A DNA stretch of 35,121 nucleotides, from NCBI RefSeq assembly GCF_026008495.1, contig NZ_BQUN01000045.1, positions 1-35,121 on the forward strand. Direction: 5' to 3'. The DNA is from Streptomyces sp. A012304 (GTDB taxonomy: Bacteria; Actinomycetota; Actinomycetes; Streptomycetales; Streptomycetaceae). A program made the translations under genes and the position numbers. Below are positions 28,294 to 35,121 of the stretch, one piece after another. The notes under the pieces were generated by a model. That model was not told the DNA's origin and searched no databases. It saw only the letters and a program-made list of their open reading frames with translations. The stretch's first letter is position 1. The number at the start of each line of letters is the position of its first letter.

Positions 28294-28366
28294 CAGGGCC
28301 GGAGGGACTTGAACCCCCAACCGCTGGTTTTGGAGACCAGTGCTCTACCAATTGAGCTACGACCCT
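28294..28366 (-). tRNA. tRNA-Trp (anticodon CCA)
   Basis: Minus strand, 73 bases. The acceptor stem is AGGGTCG at the 5' end pairing with CGGCCCT, with one T-G wobble. The D arm is TAGCTCAATTGGTAGAGCA. The anticodon arm CTGGT-CTCCAAA-ACCAG presents CCA (complement of 28331-28333). The T arm contains GGTTCAAGTCC. The discriminator base is G and CCA is not encoded. A tRNA-Trp gene before secE is the standard streptomycete arrangement. Confidence 0.97.
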
Positions 28367-28450
28367 TTGTGTGTCCCCAACGTACCGCATCCAGCCGGGT
28401 GCTCGGTGTGCACCGCTTGTGGCACGGCTGTTGAAGGCCAACGACGTGAG

Positions 28451-28480
28451 AGTGTACGTGGTCCTGAGCGTGCCGTCGAA
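28451..28480 (-). promoter_or_regulatory. candidate promoter for tRNA-Trp / secE
   Basis: Minus-strand TTCGAC (28475-28480) and TACACT (28451-28456) are 18 bases apart, about 85 bases before the tRNA 5' end. Good -10, fair -35. The divergent aminotransferase gene may use an overlapping plus-strand promoter (TTGAAG at 28431-28436, 18 bases, TACGTG), but that match is weak. Confidence 0.5.
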
Positions 28481-28581
28481 CGGAAAGTGGTCCTGGGCGG
28501 ATTCCGTCTGGTGTTCACTCGGCTGCCCAGTGGGTGAAACCCGTGTGCCGGGCCGGTTTCCTGTCTGAAAACATGGGCCTC

Positions 28582-29808
28582 ATGAGCGCTGCAACCCCTC
28601 CCACCGAGCGCCGGGTCTCCGCCCGAGTCGGCGCGATCTCCGAGTCCGCCACCCTCGCCGTGGACGCCAAGGCCAAGGCCCTGAAGGCCGCCGGGCGTCC
28701 GGTGATCGGCTTCGGCGCCGGTGAGCCCGACTTCCCGACTCCGGACTACATCGTCGAGGCCGCGATCGAGGCCTGCAAGAACCCGAAGTACCACCGCTAC
28801 ACGCCGGCCGGCGGCCTGCCCGAGCTGAAGGCCGCGATCGCCGCGAAGACGCTGCGGGACTCCGGCTACGAGGTCGACCCGTCGCAGATCCTGGTCACCA
28901 ACGGCGGCAAGCAGGCCATCTACGAGGCGTTCGCCGCGATCCTCGACCCGGGCGACGAGGTCATCGTCCCGGCGCCGTACTGGACGACGTACCCGGAGTC
29001 GATCCGGCTGGCCGGCGGTGTGCCGGTGGAGGTCGTGGCCGACGAGACGACCGGCTACCGGGTGAGCGTGGAGCAGCTGGAGGCGGCCCGCACGCAGCGG
29101 ACGAAGGTCGTGCTGTTCGTCTCCCCGTCCAACCCGACCGGCGCGGTCTACAGCGCCTCGGACGCCGAGGCGATCGGCCGCTGGGCCGTGGAGCACGGCC
29201 TGTGGGTCATGACGGACGAGATCTACGAGCACCTCGTCTACGGCGACGCGAGGTTCACCTCGCTCCCGGCGATCCTTCCCGAGCTGCGCGACAAGTGCGT
29301 CGTGGTGAACGGTGTCGCGAAGACGTACGCGATGACCGGCTGGCGGGTGGGCTGGATCATCGGCCCGCAGGACGTGGTGAAGGCCGCGACGAACCTCCAG
29401 TCGCACGCCACCTCGAACGTCTCCAACGTGGCGCAGGTCGCCGCGCTGGCCGCCGTCTCCGGTGATCTGTCGGCCGTCGAGAAGATGCGGGAGGCCTTCG
29501 ACCGGCGCCGCAGGACGATCGTGCGGATGCTCAACGAGATCGACGGCGTGGTCTGCCCGGAGCCCGAGGGCGCGTTCTACGCGTACCCGTCGGTGAAGGC
29601 GCTGATCGGCAAGGAGATCCGGGGCAAGCGCCCGCAGAACTCGGTGGAGCTGGCCGCGCTCATCCTGGAGGAGGCCGAGGTCGCGGTGGTCCCGGGTGAG
29701 GCCTTCGGCACGCCGGGCTATCTGCGGCTGTCGTACGCGCTCGGGGACGAGGACCTCGTCGAGGGTGTGAGCCGGATCCAGAAGCTGCTGGCCGAGGCCC
29801 GCGACTGA
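28582..29808 (+). CDS. aspC: aspartate-type aminotransferase (PLP class I)
   Basis: Protein of 408 residues, predicted to move the amino group between aspartate and 2-oxoglutarate. Fold-type I PLP enzyme of the Ib subgroup. Visible residues: N185 in SPSNPTG, D212 and Y215 in [12 protein letters not shown], the Schiff-base K247 in [19 protein letters not shown]255, and a C-terminal substrate arginine in GYLRLSYA. Three in-frame starts are possible (28534, 28573, 28582); 28582 gives the family's usual N-terminus and length, but none has a strong ribosome binding site. It lies divergent from tRNA-Trp/secE. Prephenate or another amino acceptor cannot be excluded by eye. Confidence 0.9.
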   Translation: MSAATPPTERRVSARVGAISESATLAVDAKAKALKAAGRPVIGFGAGEPDFPTPDYIVEAAIEACKNPKYHRYTPAGGLPELKAAIAAKTLRDSGYEVDPSQILVTNGGKQAIYEAFAAILDPGDEVIVPAPYWTTYPESIRLAGGVPVEVVADETTGYRVSVEQLEAARTQRTKVVLFVSPSNPTGAVYSASDAEAIGRWAVEHGLWVMTDEIYEHLVYGDARFTSLPAILPELRDKCVVVNGVAKTYAMTGWRVGWIIGPQDVVKAATNLQSHATSNVSNVAQVAALAAVSGDLSAVEKMREAFDRRRRTIVRMLNEIDGVVCPEPEGAFYAYPSVKALIGKEIRGKRPQNSVELAALILEEAEVAVVPGEAFGTPGYLRLSYALGDEDLVEGVSRIQKLLAEARD

Positions 29809-29820
29809 CTCGTCTCGCGC

Positions 29821-29858
29821 AGGGGCACCGCACCGGGACGTTCCGGTGCGGTGCCCCT
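29821..29858 (+). terminator. strong terminator after aspC
   Basis: Arms 29821-29836 and 29843-29858 are perfectly complementary over 16 bases with a 6-base loop, 12 bases after the aspC stop codon. It isolates aspC from the next gene. Confidence 0.88.
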
Positions 29859-29932
29859 GTCGTTCGTGCGAGCAAGACCACGTTCGTGGATTCCGCTTCC
29901 GGGACGGGAGGGGCGTACGGCAGGATCCTGGG

Positions 29933-30964
29933 ATGGAGCGTGTACGTGATGTCTCTGAGCTGCCGAAAGCCCATCTGCACCTGCACTTCACCGGATCGAT
30001 GCGGCCCGCGACCGTGCTGGAGCTGGCCGACAAGCACGGCGTGCGCCTGCCGGAGACGCTGACCGAGGCCCTGGTCAGCGGGGAGCCGCCGCAGCTGCGC
30101 GCGACCGACGAGCGGGGCTGGTTCCGCTTCCAGCGGCTGTACGACGCGGCGCGCTCGTGTCTGCGGGAGCCGGAGGACATCCAGCGGCTGGTGCGGGAGG
30201 CCGCGGAGGAGGACGTGCGGGACGGGTCGGGGTGGCTGGAGATCCAGGTCGACCCGACGTCGTACGCGCCCCGGCTGGGCGGTCTGATCCCGGCGCTGGA
30301 GATCATCCTGGACGCGGTGGAGACGGCGTCGCGGGAGAGCGGGCTCGGGATGCGGGTGCTGGTGGCGGCGAACCGGATGAAGCATCCGCTGGACGCCCGG
30401 ACCCTGGCCCGGCTCGCCGTGCGGTACGCGGACCGGGGTGTGGTGGGTTTCGGGCTGTCGAACGACGAACGGCGGGGCATGGCGCGGGACTTCGACCGTG
30501 CCTTCGCGATCGCGCGGGAGGGCGGGCTGCTGTCCGCGCCGCACGGCGGTGAGCTGACCGGGCCCTCGTCGGTCCGCGACTGCCTGGACGATCTGCACGC
30601 CGACCGGGTCGGTCACGGGGTGCGGGCGGCGGAGAACCCGCGGCTGCTGGCGCGGCTGGCCGAGCGCGGTGTGACGTGTGAGGTGTGCCCGGCGTCGAAC
30701 GTGGCGCTGGGCGTGTACGAGAAGCCGGAGGACGTGCCGCTGCGGACCCTGTTCGAGGCGGGCGTGCCGATGGCCCTGGGCGCCGACGACCCACTGCTGT
30801 TCGGCTCCCGGCTGGCCGCCCAGTACGAGATCGCCCGGGAGCACCACGGTTTCACGGACGCGGAGCTGGCGGAACTGGCCCGGCAGTCGATCCGGGGCTC
30901 GGCGGCCCCGAAGGAGACCCAGGAGAAGCTGCTGAGCGGGGTCGACGACTGGCTCGCGTCCTGA
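29933..30964 (+). CDS. adenosine deaminase family protein
   Basis: Protein of 343 residues, predicted zinc metalloenzyme that deaminates adenosine or a related purine. The metal-binding HxH is at H16/H18 in AHLHLHFTGS. H204 and E207 lie in PHGGELTG, where many members have HAGE. H228 is in DRVGHGVR, and the metal-binding aspartate pair D285/D286 is in LGADDPLLFG, where TDDP is usual. CPASNVALG is also present. The substitutions place it in a less typical adenosine-deaminase-like subgroup, so adenine or N6-methyl-AMP are possible alternatives. The ATG at 29933 sits 6 bases after CAGGAT, a -10-like hexamer, so the mRNA may be leaderless. The stop is 22 bases before a convergent terminator. Confidence 0.85.
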   Translation: MERVRDVSELPKAHLHLHFTGSMRPATVLELADKHGVRLPETLTEALVSGEPPQLRATDERGWFRFQRLYDAARSCLREPEDIQRLVREAAEEDVRDGSGWLEIQVDPTSYAPRLGGLIPALEIILDAVETASRESGLGMRVLVAANRMKHPLDARTLARLAVRYADRGVVGFGLSNDERRGMARDFDRAFAIAREGGLLSAPHGGELTGPSSVRDCLDDLHADRVGHGVRAAENPRLLARLAERGVTCEVCPASNVALGVYEKPEDVPLRTLFEAGVPMALGADDPLLFGSRLAAQYEIAREHHGFTDAELAELARQSIRGSAAPKETQEKLLSGVDDWLAS

Positions 30965-30985
30965 GCGGGGTCCGCCGAGGCGGTG

Positions 30986-31016
30986 ACCCGGGGGCGGTGA
31001 GGTGCGGCCCCCGGGT
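30986..31016. terminator. convergent terminator hairpin
   Basis: Arms 30986-30995 and 31007-31016 pair perfectly over 10 bases around an 11-base loop. It lies between the ends of the adenosine deaminase gene and the minus-strand membrane protein gene and can serve both. Confidence 0.7.
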
Positions 31017-31028
31017 GCGGGGCCGGTG

Positions 31029-32501
31029 TCAGCGGGACCGTGTGGTGGCGGACGGGACCGGTTCCGGCAGCAGGGGGTAGCGGGCCGACAGGCGCATCGC
31101 GCCCTCGGTGACCGCCGGGTCCTCCGCGGCCGCCTGCACTCCGTCCAGGTAGGAGTGTGCCGCCGCCTCGTAGAGCTGGTCGATCGCGGCCAGTTCGGCG
31201 GCCAGCGCCTCGGCGCGGGCCTCGCGCCGCTCGTGGAGCGTCTCCTGGTCCCGCCTCGCCGCGGCGGCCGCGGCGGCGGCCGCGGCCAGCGTGACCTCGG
31301 CCTTCTCCAGCCGCTTGTGGTGGTGGCGGTAGGCGGCGACGAAGGGGTGCTCCTCGGACAGCGCCAGCAGGAAGGCGATGCCGCCGGAGAGCAGCAGCAG
31401 CGAGATGAAGGTGACGCTGACGGTGTGCTCGTCCAGGTTGAGCTGCTCCAGGACGGTCGGTGCCGGGGGCAGGTCGACGTCGAGCTGCCGGGCGAGTTCC
31501 TCCATGCCGGGCGTGGAGCTGTCCCGGAAGACGATCCGGGCCCTCAGGTCGCCGAGGTACCAGGCGGCCCAGCCCCACAGGGAGGCGAGCGCCGCGGCGA
31601 TCGGCAGGACCACCCGCAGCGAGGCGGTGGCTCCCCGGCGGCGCCACTGGCGGCCCGCCTGGAAGGGGCCGGCCGTCATGACGACGCCGACGGCGGCCGA
31701 CAGCAGATAGGCGCTGAGCCTGCCCTCCGGTGTGCCGTCGTGGATCGCCAGGAACAGGGTGACGTACACCGGGAGTTCGACCAGGACGAGCAGCCCGGCG
31801 AGGACCAGCCGGGGTTTGCGGGCCATGGCCGTGGTCTCCGTGAGGCCCTCCCAGCGTCCGCCGGCGGGGGCGGGGGCCGGGGTGACCTCCGGGTCGAAGT
31901 CGTCGTCCCGGTCGTCCCGGTCGTCCCAGCCGTCGGCGTACGGCGGGTCGCGGTCGGGGTCCTGTCGCGGGGCGTTGGCGCCGTGCCGGGACACCAGGTG
32001 GGGCAGGAGGCGGTCGCGACGGTCCTGACGGGCGGCGATCCGGGTGGCCGCCCGGTCCAGCTGGGCGGTCGCGGCGTCCCGGCGGCGGGTCTCCTCCTCC
32101 TGGGCCGCGTGCGCCGTGCGGGCCTCCTCCTCCCGGGCGGCCGTCTCGGCGTACAGCCGTGCGGAGGCGCGCAGCTCCCGTTCCTCGTGCGCGTGGTGCC
32201 GGGCCACGATCCGGTCGCGGGCGTGGCCGCGCAGCCCGGTCAGCCGACCGAGGTAGGGCAGGCGGTGGACCGAGGCCAGGACGTACGGGTTGAGGGTGCC
32301 GTCGGCGGCGGCTCGGGCGCCGGCCGCCCGGGCCTGCGCGAGCAGGCTCCTGGCCTCCCTGGTCTCGGTCAGCGGGACGTCCCCGCGCTGTGTCGCGCCG
32401 CCGGTGCGGCCCAGGCCGGGTGCCCGGCCCGCGCCGCGCCGGAACGGCAGGCTGTCGCGGAGCCGGCGCGGCTCGTCAGGCCCCGTAGCCGTCGTCGACA
32501 T
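31029..32501 (-). CDS. four-helix membrane protein with long coiled coils, unknown function
   Basis: Protein of 490 residues, not recognised. Layout: basic N-terminus; charged coiled coil about 92-160; acidic Asp-rich linker about 180-205 (DGWDDRDDRDDDFDPE); four membrane helices at about 231-253, 262-280, 296-316 and 359-382; then a second coiled coil about 393-460 with an alanine run; Pro-rich C-terminus. It is last in a three-gene operon, and its ATG lies 26 bases inside the end of the MIDAS lipoprotein gene with GGAGGTGAAGG just upstream. Coiled coils on both sides of the membrane block suggest a scaffold or stalk linking cytoplasmic and envelope partners (inference). Confidence 0.8.
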   Translation of the reverse strand: MSTTATGPDEPRRLRDSLPFRRGAGRAPGLGRTGGATQRGDVPLTETREARSLLAQARAAGARAAADGTLNPYVLASVHRLPYLGRLTGLRGHARDRIVARHHAHEERELRASARLYAETAAREEEARTAHAAQEEETRRRDAATAQLDRAATRIAARQDRRDRLLPHLVSRHGANAPRQDPDRDPPYADGWDDRDDRDDDFDPEVTPAPAPAGGRWEGLTETTAMARKPRLVLAGLLVLVELPVYVTLFLAIHDGTPEGRLSAYLLSAAVGVVMTAGPFQAGRQWRRRGATASLRVVLPIAAALASLWGWAAWYLGDLRARIVFRDSSTPGMEELARQLDVDLPPAPTVLEQLNLDEHTVSVTFISLLLLSGGIAFLLALSEEHPFVAAYRHHHKRLEKAEVTLAAAAAAAAAARRDQETLHERREARAEALAAELAAIDQLYEAAAHSYLDGVQAAAEDPAVTEGAMRLSARYPLLPEPVPSATTRSR

Positions 32502-33267
32502 CGACCTTCACCTCCTTCTCCAGCACCTGCTGCCAGAACTGGTCCATCTGCTCGACGCGTTCGGGGGTGGTCTTGCCGCCGCGCATGGCGAAGCCGACGC
32601 GGTGGACGGTGGTGTCGGGCAGCGCGGGCAGTCCGCGGCCGGTCACCAGGGCGTTCACGGCGGTGTCGCGCTGCGCCTGGGTGGCGAGCCGGTACTTGGA
32701 CAGCTTGAAGTCGGGGTCGGCCTGCTCGAAGTCGCTGATGACCAGGACGTGGTAGGTGCCGTCGCCGTCGCGGGGCACCTTGGCCGCGCGGTCGAGACCG
32801 CCGAGGACGTCCGAGCCGGGCTGCCTCTGGCGGGCGCAGTCGAGCATCTTGTCGGCGCCCGCCGCGGCCAGGACGCGGGTCTGCGCCCACAGGGGCTCGC
32901 GGTCGGAGCGCTGGTCGTCGTCCGGGTCGATGTCGATGCGCGGGACCTGGCAGGAGGAGGCGACGGACGCGGAGGTGATGGGCGCGTAGGAGAGGTACTT
33001 GCACTTCTGGTCGGCGAGGAAGCGGGGCAGGGTCGCCTTCAGCTTCTCCTTGGCGCGGAACCCGTCGTCGCCGTCGGCGCCGGAGCCGGAGCCGTCCACG
33101 ACCACCGCGCAGTCGGCGGAGAGGCGCTCGGGCCCGTCGAACGTGCCGCAGGAGGCGACGAGCAGGGCGGCGACGGCTGTCATCCCCGTCACCCCTGCCG
33201 CGCCCGGGCGGGGCACGCCCGTCCGCCGCCCGCCCCGGGGCCTCGCGGTGGTGTGTGGCTTTCTCAT
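32476..33267 (-). CDS. lipoprotein with von Willebrand factor A-like MIDAS motif
   Basis: Protein of 263 residues, not recognised as a named family. The ATG at 33265-33267 overlaps the upstream stop (ATGA). The N-terminal Arg-rich region with a twin arginine (GGRRTG) precedes a hydrophobic core and lipobox LVASC, placing the lipid cysteine at C40; Tat export is possible. A DxSxS metal-ion-dependent adhesion motif follows at D58-S60-S62 (AVVVDGSGSG). Later VLVISDFEQADPDF matches the vWA strand that carries the third MIDAS acidic residue. Such domains bind metal and protein partners at the cell surface. The C-terminus is acidic (KEVKVDVDDGYGA). It probably works with its two operon partners at the membrane. 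Confidence 0.78.
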   Translation of the reverse strand: MRKPHTTARPRGGRRTGVPRPGAAGVTGMTAVAALLVASCGTFDGPERLSADCAVVVDGSGSGADGDDGFRAKEKLKATLPRFLADQKCKYLSYAPITSASVASSCQVPRIDIDPDDDQRSDREPLWAQTRVLAAAGADKMLDCARQRQPGSDVLGGLDRAAKVPRDGDGTYHVLVISDFEQADPDFKLSKYRLATQAQRDTAVNALVTGRGLPALPDTTVHRVGFAMRGGKTTPERVEQMDQFWQQVLEKEVKVDVDDGYGA

Positions 33268-33851
33268 CGTGTCCCCCGTCCTGCCCGGCCGGATGCCGCG
33301 GGTGCCGGGCCGATCCGCTGTTCGAGGATCTGGAGTGCTCTGCGGACCAGGGCGTCGTCGAGCATCCAGTCCGGTGCTCCGGTCCATGTCTCGTCCAGGA
33401 CCGCGTCGGCCACGGTTCCCGTGGGCTGGGACGGGTCCTGGCGGGCGGCGCGCGCGTACGCGGCCTCGTAGTGGGCGAGTTCCTGGTCGGCGCAGGCGGC
33501 GAGGGCCAGGCCGCGCTGCTGGCAGGCCGTCACCTCCGTGCGCCACTGCGATACCCAGCCGCCGAAGCGGGCCAGGGCCGCGGGCACGTCCTCGCGCCGG
33601 TGGTCGTACTCCGTGACGATCCGCGCGGACTCCTCGTGCACGCTGTCGATGTCCCGCGCGTGCCGGGTGACGAAGCGGGACCGCAGGTCCTCCAGTGCCA
33701 TGCGCAGCCCGCGTTCGAGCTGGCGGGTGTAGTGATCGGTGCCTATGCCTGCCTTGCCGTCCCGGCGTCCACGGCGGGTGGCCCGCCAGCGGGTGCGCGC
33801 GGTGAGGCGGCTGCGGCCGTAGTCCGCCGGGACGGACCTGACCTCGCTCAT
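33264..33851 (-). CDS. unknown soluble helical protein, first gene of the MIDAS operon
   Basis: Protein of 195 residues, not recognised. No signal peptide or membrane segment. Basic N-terminus (SRLTARTRWRATRRGRRDGK), then helical sequence with charged heptad-like spacing (GLRMALEDLRSRFVTRHARD; SVHEESARIVTEYDHRRED; QQRGLALAACADQELAHYEA). C-terminal helix DALVRRALQILEQRIG. The stop overlaps the start of the lipoprotein gene (ATGA), so the two are translationally coupled. The first gene downstream of the 404-bp divergent control region; its role is likely cytoplasmic. Confidence 0.75.
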   Translation of the reverse strand: MSEVRSVPADYGRSRLTARTRWRATRRGRRDGKAGIGTDHYTRQLERGLRMALEDLRSRFVTRHARDIDSVHEESARIVTEYDHRREDVPAALARFGGWVSQWRTEVTACQQRGLALAACADQELAHYEAAYARAARQDPSQPTGTVADAVLDETWTGAPDWMLDDALVRRALQILEQRIGPAPAASGRAGRGTR

Positions 33852-34255
33852 GCCATCCCCCTCGTCAGATTCCCCGGACCGCCCCTGGGCCGCCTGTGGG
33901 CTGCCGCGCGGGCGCCCTCGGCGCGAGCGGCACCTCGCGCGCCGCGCCGGAATCCGGGATTGGCGCGCAGCCTAGGCGAAAAACGAACGCGGGCGGGAGG
34001 GATTTCCCGCAACCGATTTCCCGTGCCCGGAAATCAGCCGGAGAGCGACCGGTGATCGACCGGTGATCGACCGGCGCCCGGCCCGAGCCGGGTCGCCCTT
34101 CCTGGAAAACTTCTGAAACGCAGGCTGGGCGGACGGGACACGGAATACGCTTCCCTTCCGCCGGCCCGGGCCATCCCGGAAAAGCCGAAAAGATCTTCGA
34201 ATTCCGGGGGCGAGGGGCGCATCCAGAAGCACAAAGGGGCGCATTGAGGAGCGCC
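33852..34255. promoter_or_regulatory. divergent control region between MIDAS operon and radical SAM gene
   Basis: This 404-bp spacer has A/T-rich patches (around 33976-33985, 34001-34020 and 34102-34120) and no gene. It should hold promoters for both directions. A minus-strand TAGGCT (33969-33974 complement) and a plus-strand TACGCT (34146-34151) could be -10 elements, but neither has a convincing -35. A tandem 11-bp repeat lies near its middle. Confidence 0.5.
34046..34074 (+). repeat. tandem 11-bp repeat, about 2.7 copies
   Basis: CGACCGGTGAT occurs perfectly at 34046-34056 and 34057-34067, then partially from 34068 (CGACCGG). The 11-bp period, close to one helical turn, places copies on one DNA face, as expected for an operator bound by a cooperative regulator. 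Located in the divergent spacer. Confidence 0.85.
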
Positions 34256-34981
34256 ATGAGGCGTGAAGGGGGGCGCATGAAGGAAAACACCGCCGAGGCG
34301 GCGCGGCCGGTGCGGATCGCCGACGGGTATTTCCCCGTCGAGACGCTCGGCCCGGGCCGTCGGCTGGCCCTGTGGTTCCAGGGGTGCGCCCTGGCCTGCC
34401 CCGGCTGTATGTCCCGGCACACCTGGGACCCGGCCGGCGGGCGGGCGGCCACCGTGGGCGAGCTGCTCCAGCTCTGGGAGGCCGCGCTCGGCCACGGCGC
34501 CGAGGGGCTGACCGTCAGCGGCGGGGAGCCGCTGGCCCAGCCCGCCGCCCTGGCCGCGCTGCTGCGCGGCGCCGACCGGCTGCGCCGGCGTCACGCGCGC
34601 GTGGGGCGACCGCTCGCGGACCTGCTCGTCTACACCGGCCATGAGCCGGAGGAGGTGCCGGAGGTGGTGCCGGACGAGGTGTGGGCGGCGCTGGCGGGCG
34701 CGGACGCGGTGGTCACCGGCCGGTTCCGGGCCGGTGAGCCCACCGACCTGGTCTGGCGCGGCTCGGCCAACCAGCGCCTCGTCCCGCGCACGCCGCTGGG
34801 CGTCAGCCGCTACGCCGAGCACCTCAGCCGGACGTATCCGCCGGGCCCCCGCGTGAGCGTCCGGGCCCAGGGCACGCACGCGCGCGTGTACGGCGTCCCG
34901 GGCCGCGGTGAACTGCGCCGACTGGAGACCGGGCTGGCGGCGGACGGAATCAGGCTGAGGGAGGCGAGTTGGCGGCCGTGA
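34256..34981 (+). CDS. NrdG-like radical SAM protein (4Fe-4S single-cluster domain)
   Basis: Protein of 241 residues from the ATG at 34256 (GAGGAG four bases upstream); a later ATG at 34277 with GAAGGGGGG is an alternative, giving 234 residues. The radical SAM cysteines are C44, C48 and C51 in CALACPGC (CX3CX2C). The SAM-binding glycine motif follows in LTVSGGEPLAQPAALAALL, and LLVYTGHEPEEVPEVVP matches the NrdG/activating-enzyme pattern. It probably reductively cleaves S-adenosylmethionine to make a radical. The C-terminal 90 residues (VRAQGTHARVYGVPGRGEL) are a domain not recognised. No glycyl-radical partner is seen; it is divergent from the MIDAS operon. Confidence 0.82.
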   Translation: MRREGGRMKENTAEAARPVRIADGYFPVETLGPGRRLALWFQGCALACPGCMSRHTWDPAGGRAATVGELLQLWEAALGHGAEGLTVSGGEPLAQPAALAALLRGADRLRRRHARVGRPLADLLVYTGHEPEEVPEVVPDEVWAALAGADAVVTGRFRAGEPTDLVWRGSANQRLVPRTPLGVSRYAEHLSRTYPPGPRVSVRAQGTHARVYGVPGRGELRRLETGLAADGIRLREASWRP

Positions 34982-35121
34982 CGGGGGTGTGGGGGCTGCA
35001 TGGGACGGCTGGGGCGGGGGTGAGGGGGCTTGAGCCGGTCGTGACAGGGGCGAAGGGGTGGCGAGCGGCCGGCGTGAGGGGGGCGCGCGGGCGGCGGGTG
35101 GCGGGGGCCAGGGGGTGGCGG
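34978..35121 (+). CDS. possible start of a further gene, cut by window end
   Basis: A GTG at 34978-34980 overlaps the radical SAM stop (GTGA) and the frame stays open to the window end, 48 codons (MTGVWGLHGTAGAGVRGLEP and on). GGGAGGCGAG lies upstream. The stretch is extremely G-rich on this strand, and a chance open frame is quite possible at this GC content. No family can be named. Confidence 0.3.
   Translation, partial: MTGVWGLHGTAGAGVRGLEPVVTGAKGWRAAGVRGARGRRVAGARGWR

Noticed and set aside
28357..30480. Open minus-strand frame of 707 codons opposite aspC and the deaminase
   Set aside because: Crosses the tRNA 5' region and a strong terminator, and its translation is low complexity; both plus-strand genes keep active-site motifs.

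Overview
The window is high-GC actinobacterial chromosome, almost certainly Streptomyces. The order tRNA-Trp / secE / nusG / rplK / rplA / two lipoprotein genes / rplJ / rplL / rpoB / rpoC, the TTG start of rpoB, the long acidic N-terminus of NusG and the 1299-residue RpoC all fit that genus. No database could be searched; family assignments come from motifs, length and gene order.

Left part (1-14180, all plus strand): a long-tailed (siphophage-type) tail and lysis module. In order: tail terminator, tail tube, tail-assembly chaperone pair with a probable -1 programmed frameshift, a small unknown protein behind a possible internal promoter, a helical membrane protein, two tandem tape-measure-like proteins, distal tail protein, three tandem paralogous receptor-binding/fibre proteins, a Gp37-like tail hub, a further tail-tip protein, an N-acetylmuramoyl-L-alanine amidase and two holin-like membrane proteins. 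No capsid, portal, terminase, integrase or sheath gene is visible, but the window begins inside or next to this module, so its left extent is unknown. It ends about 70 bp from the rpoC stop codon and shares with rpoC a perfect 21-bp convergent hairpin. A domesticated, headless tail particle (non-contractile tailocin) and a prophage cut by the window edge are both possible.

Middle part (14196-28366, minus strand): the conserved transcription/translation block. rpoC and rpoB encode beta' and beta of RNA polymerase. rplL and rplJ encode the L7/L12-L10 stalk, and rplA and rplK encode L1 and L11. nusG and secE follow, then tRNA-Trp. It carries several hairpins that probably act as terminators or attenuators (rpoB-rpoC gap, rplL-rpoB gap, rplJ leader, after rplA, after nusG, secE-nusG gap) and candidate promoters upstream of rpoB, rplJ, rplK and tRNA-Trp. 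Two LppX/LprG-like lipoprotein genes sit between rplA and rplJ.

Right part (28582-35121): an aspartate-type aminotransferase and an adenosine-deaminase-family enzyme on the plus strand. Then comes a compact three-gene minus-strand operon: an unknown soluble protein, a lipoprotein with a von Willebrand factor A-like MIDAS motif, and a four-helix membrane protein with long coiled coils. It is divergent from an NrdG-like radical SAM protein across a 404-bp spacer holding a tandem 11-bp repeat. This divergent set looks like an uncharacterised envelope-associated system. A possible further gene overlaps the end of the radical SAM gene and runs off the window.

The strongest candidates for something undescribed are the tail module beside rpoC (two tape measures and three modular receptor-binding proteins) and the MIDAS-lipoprotein / coiled-coil membrane protein / radical SAM locus.
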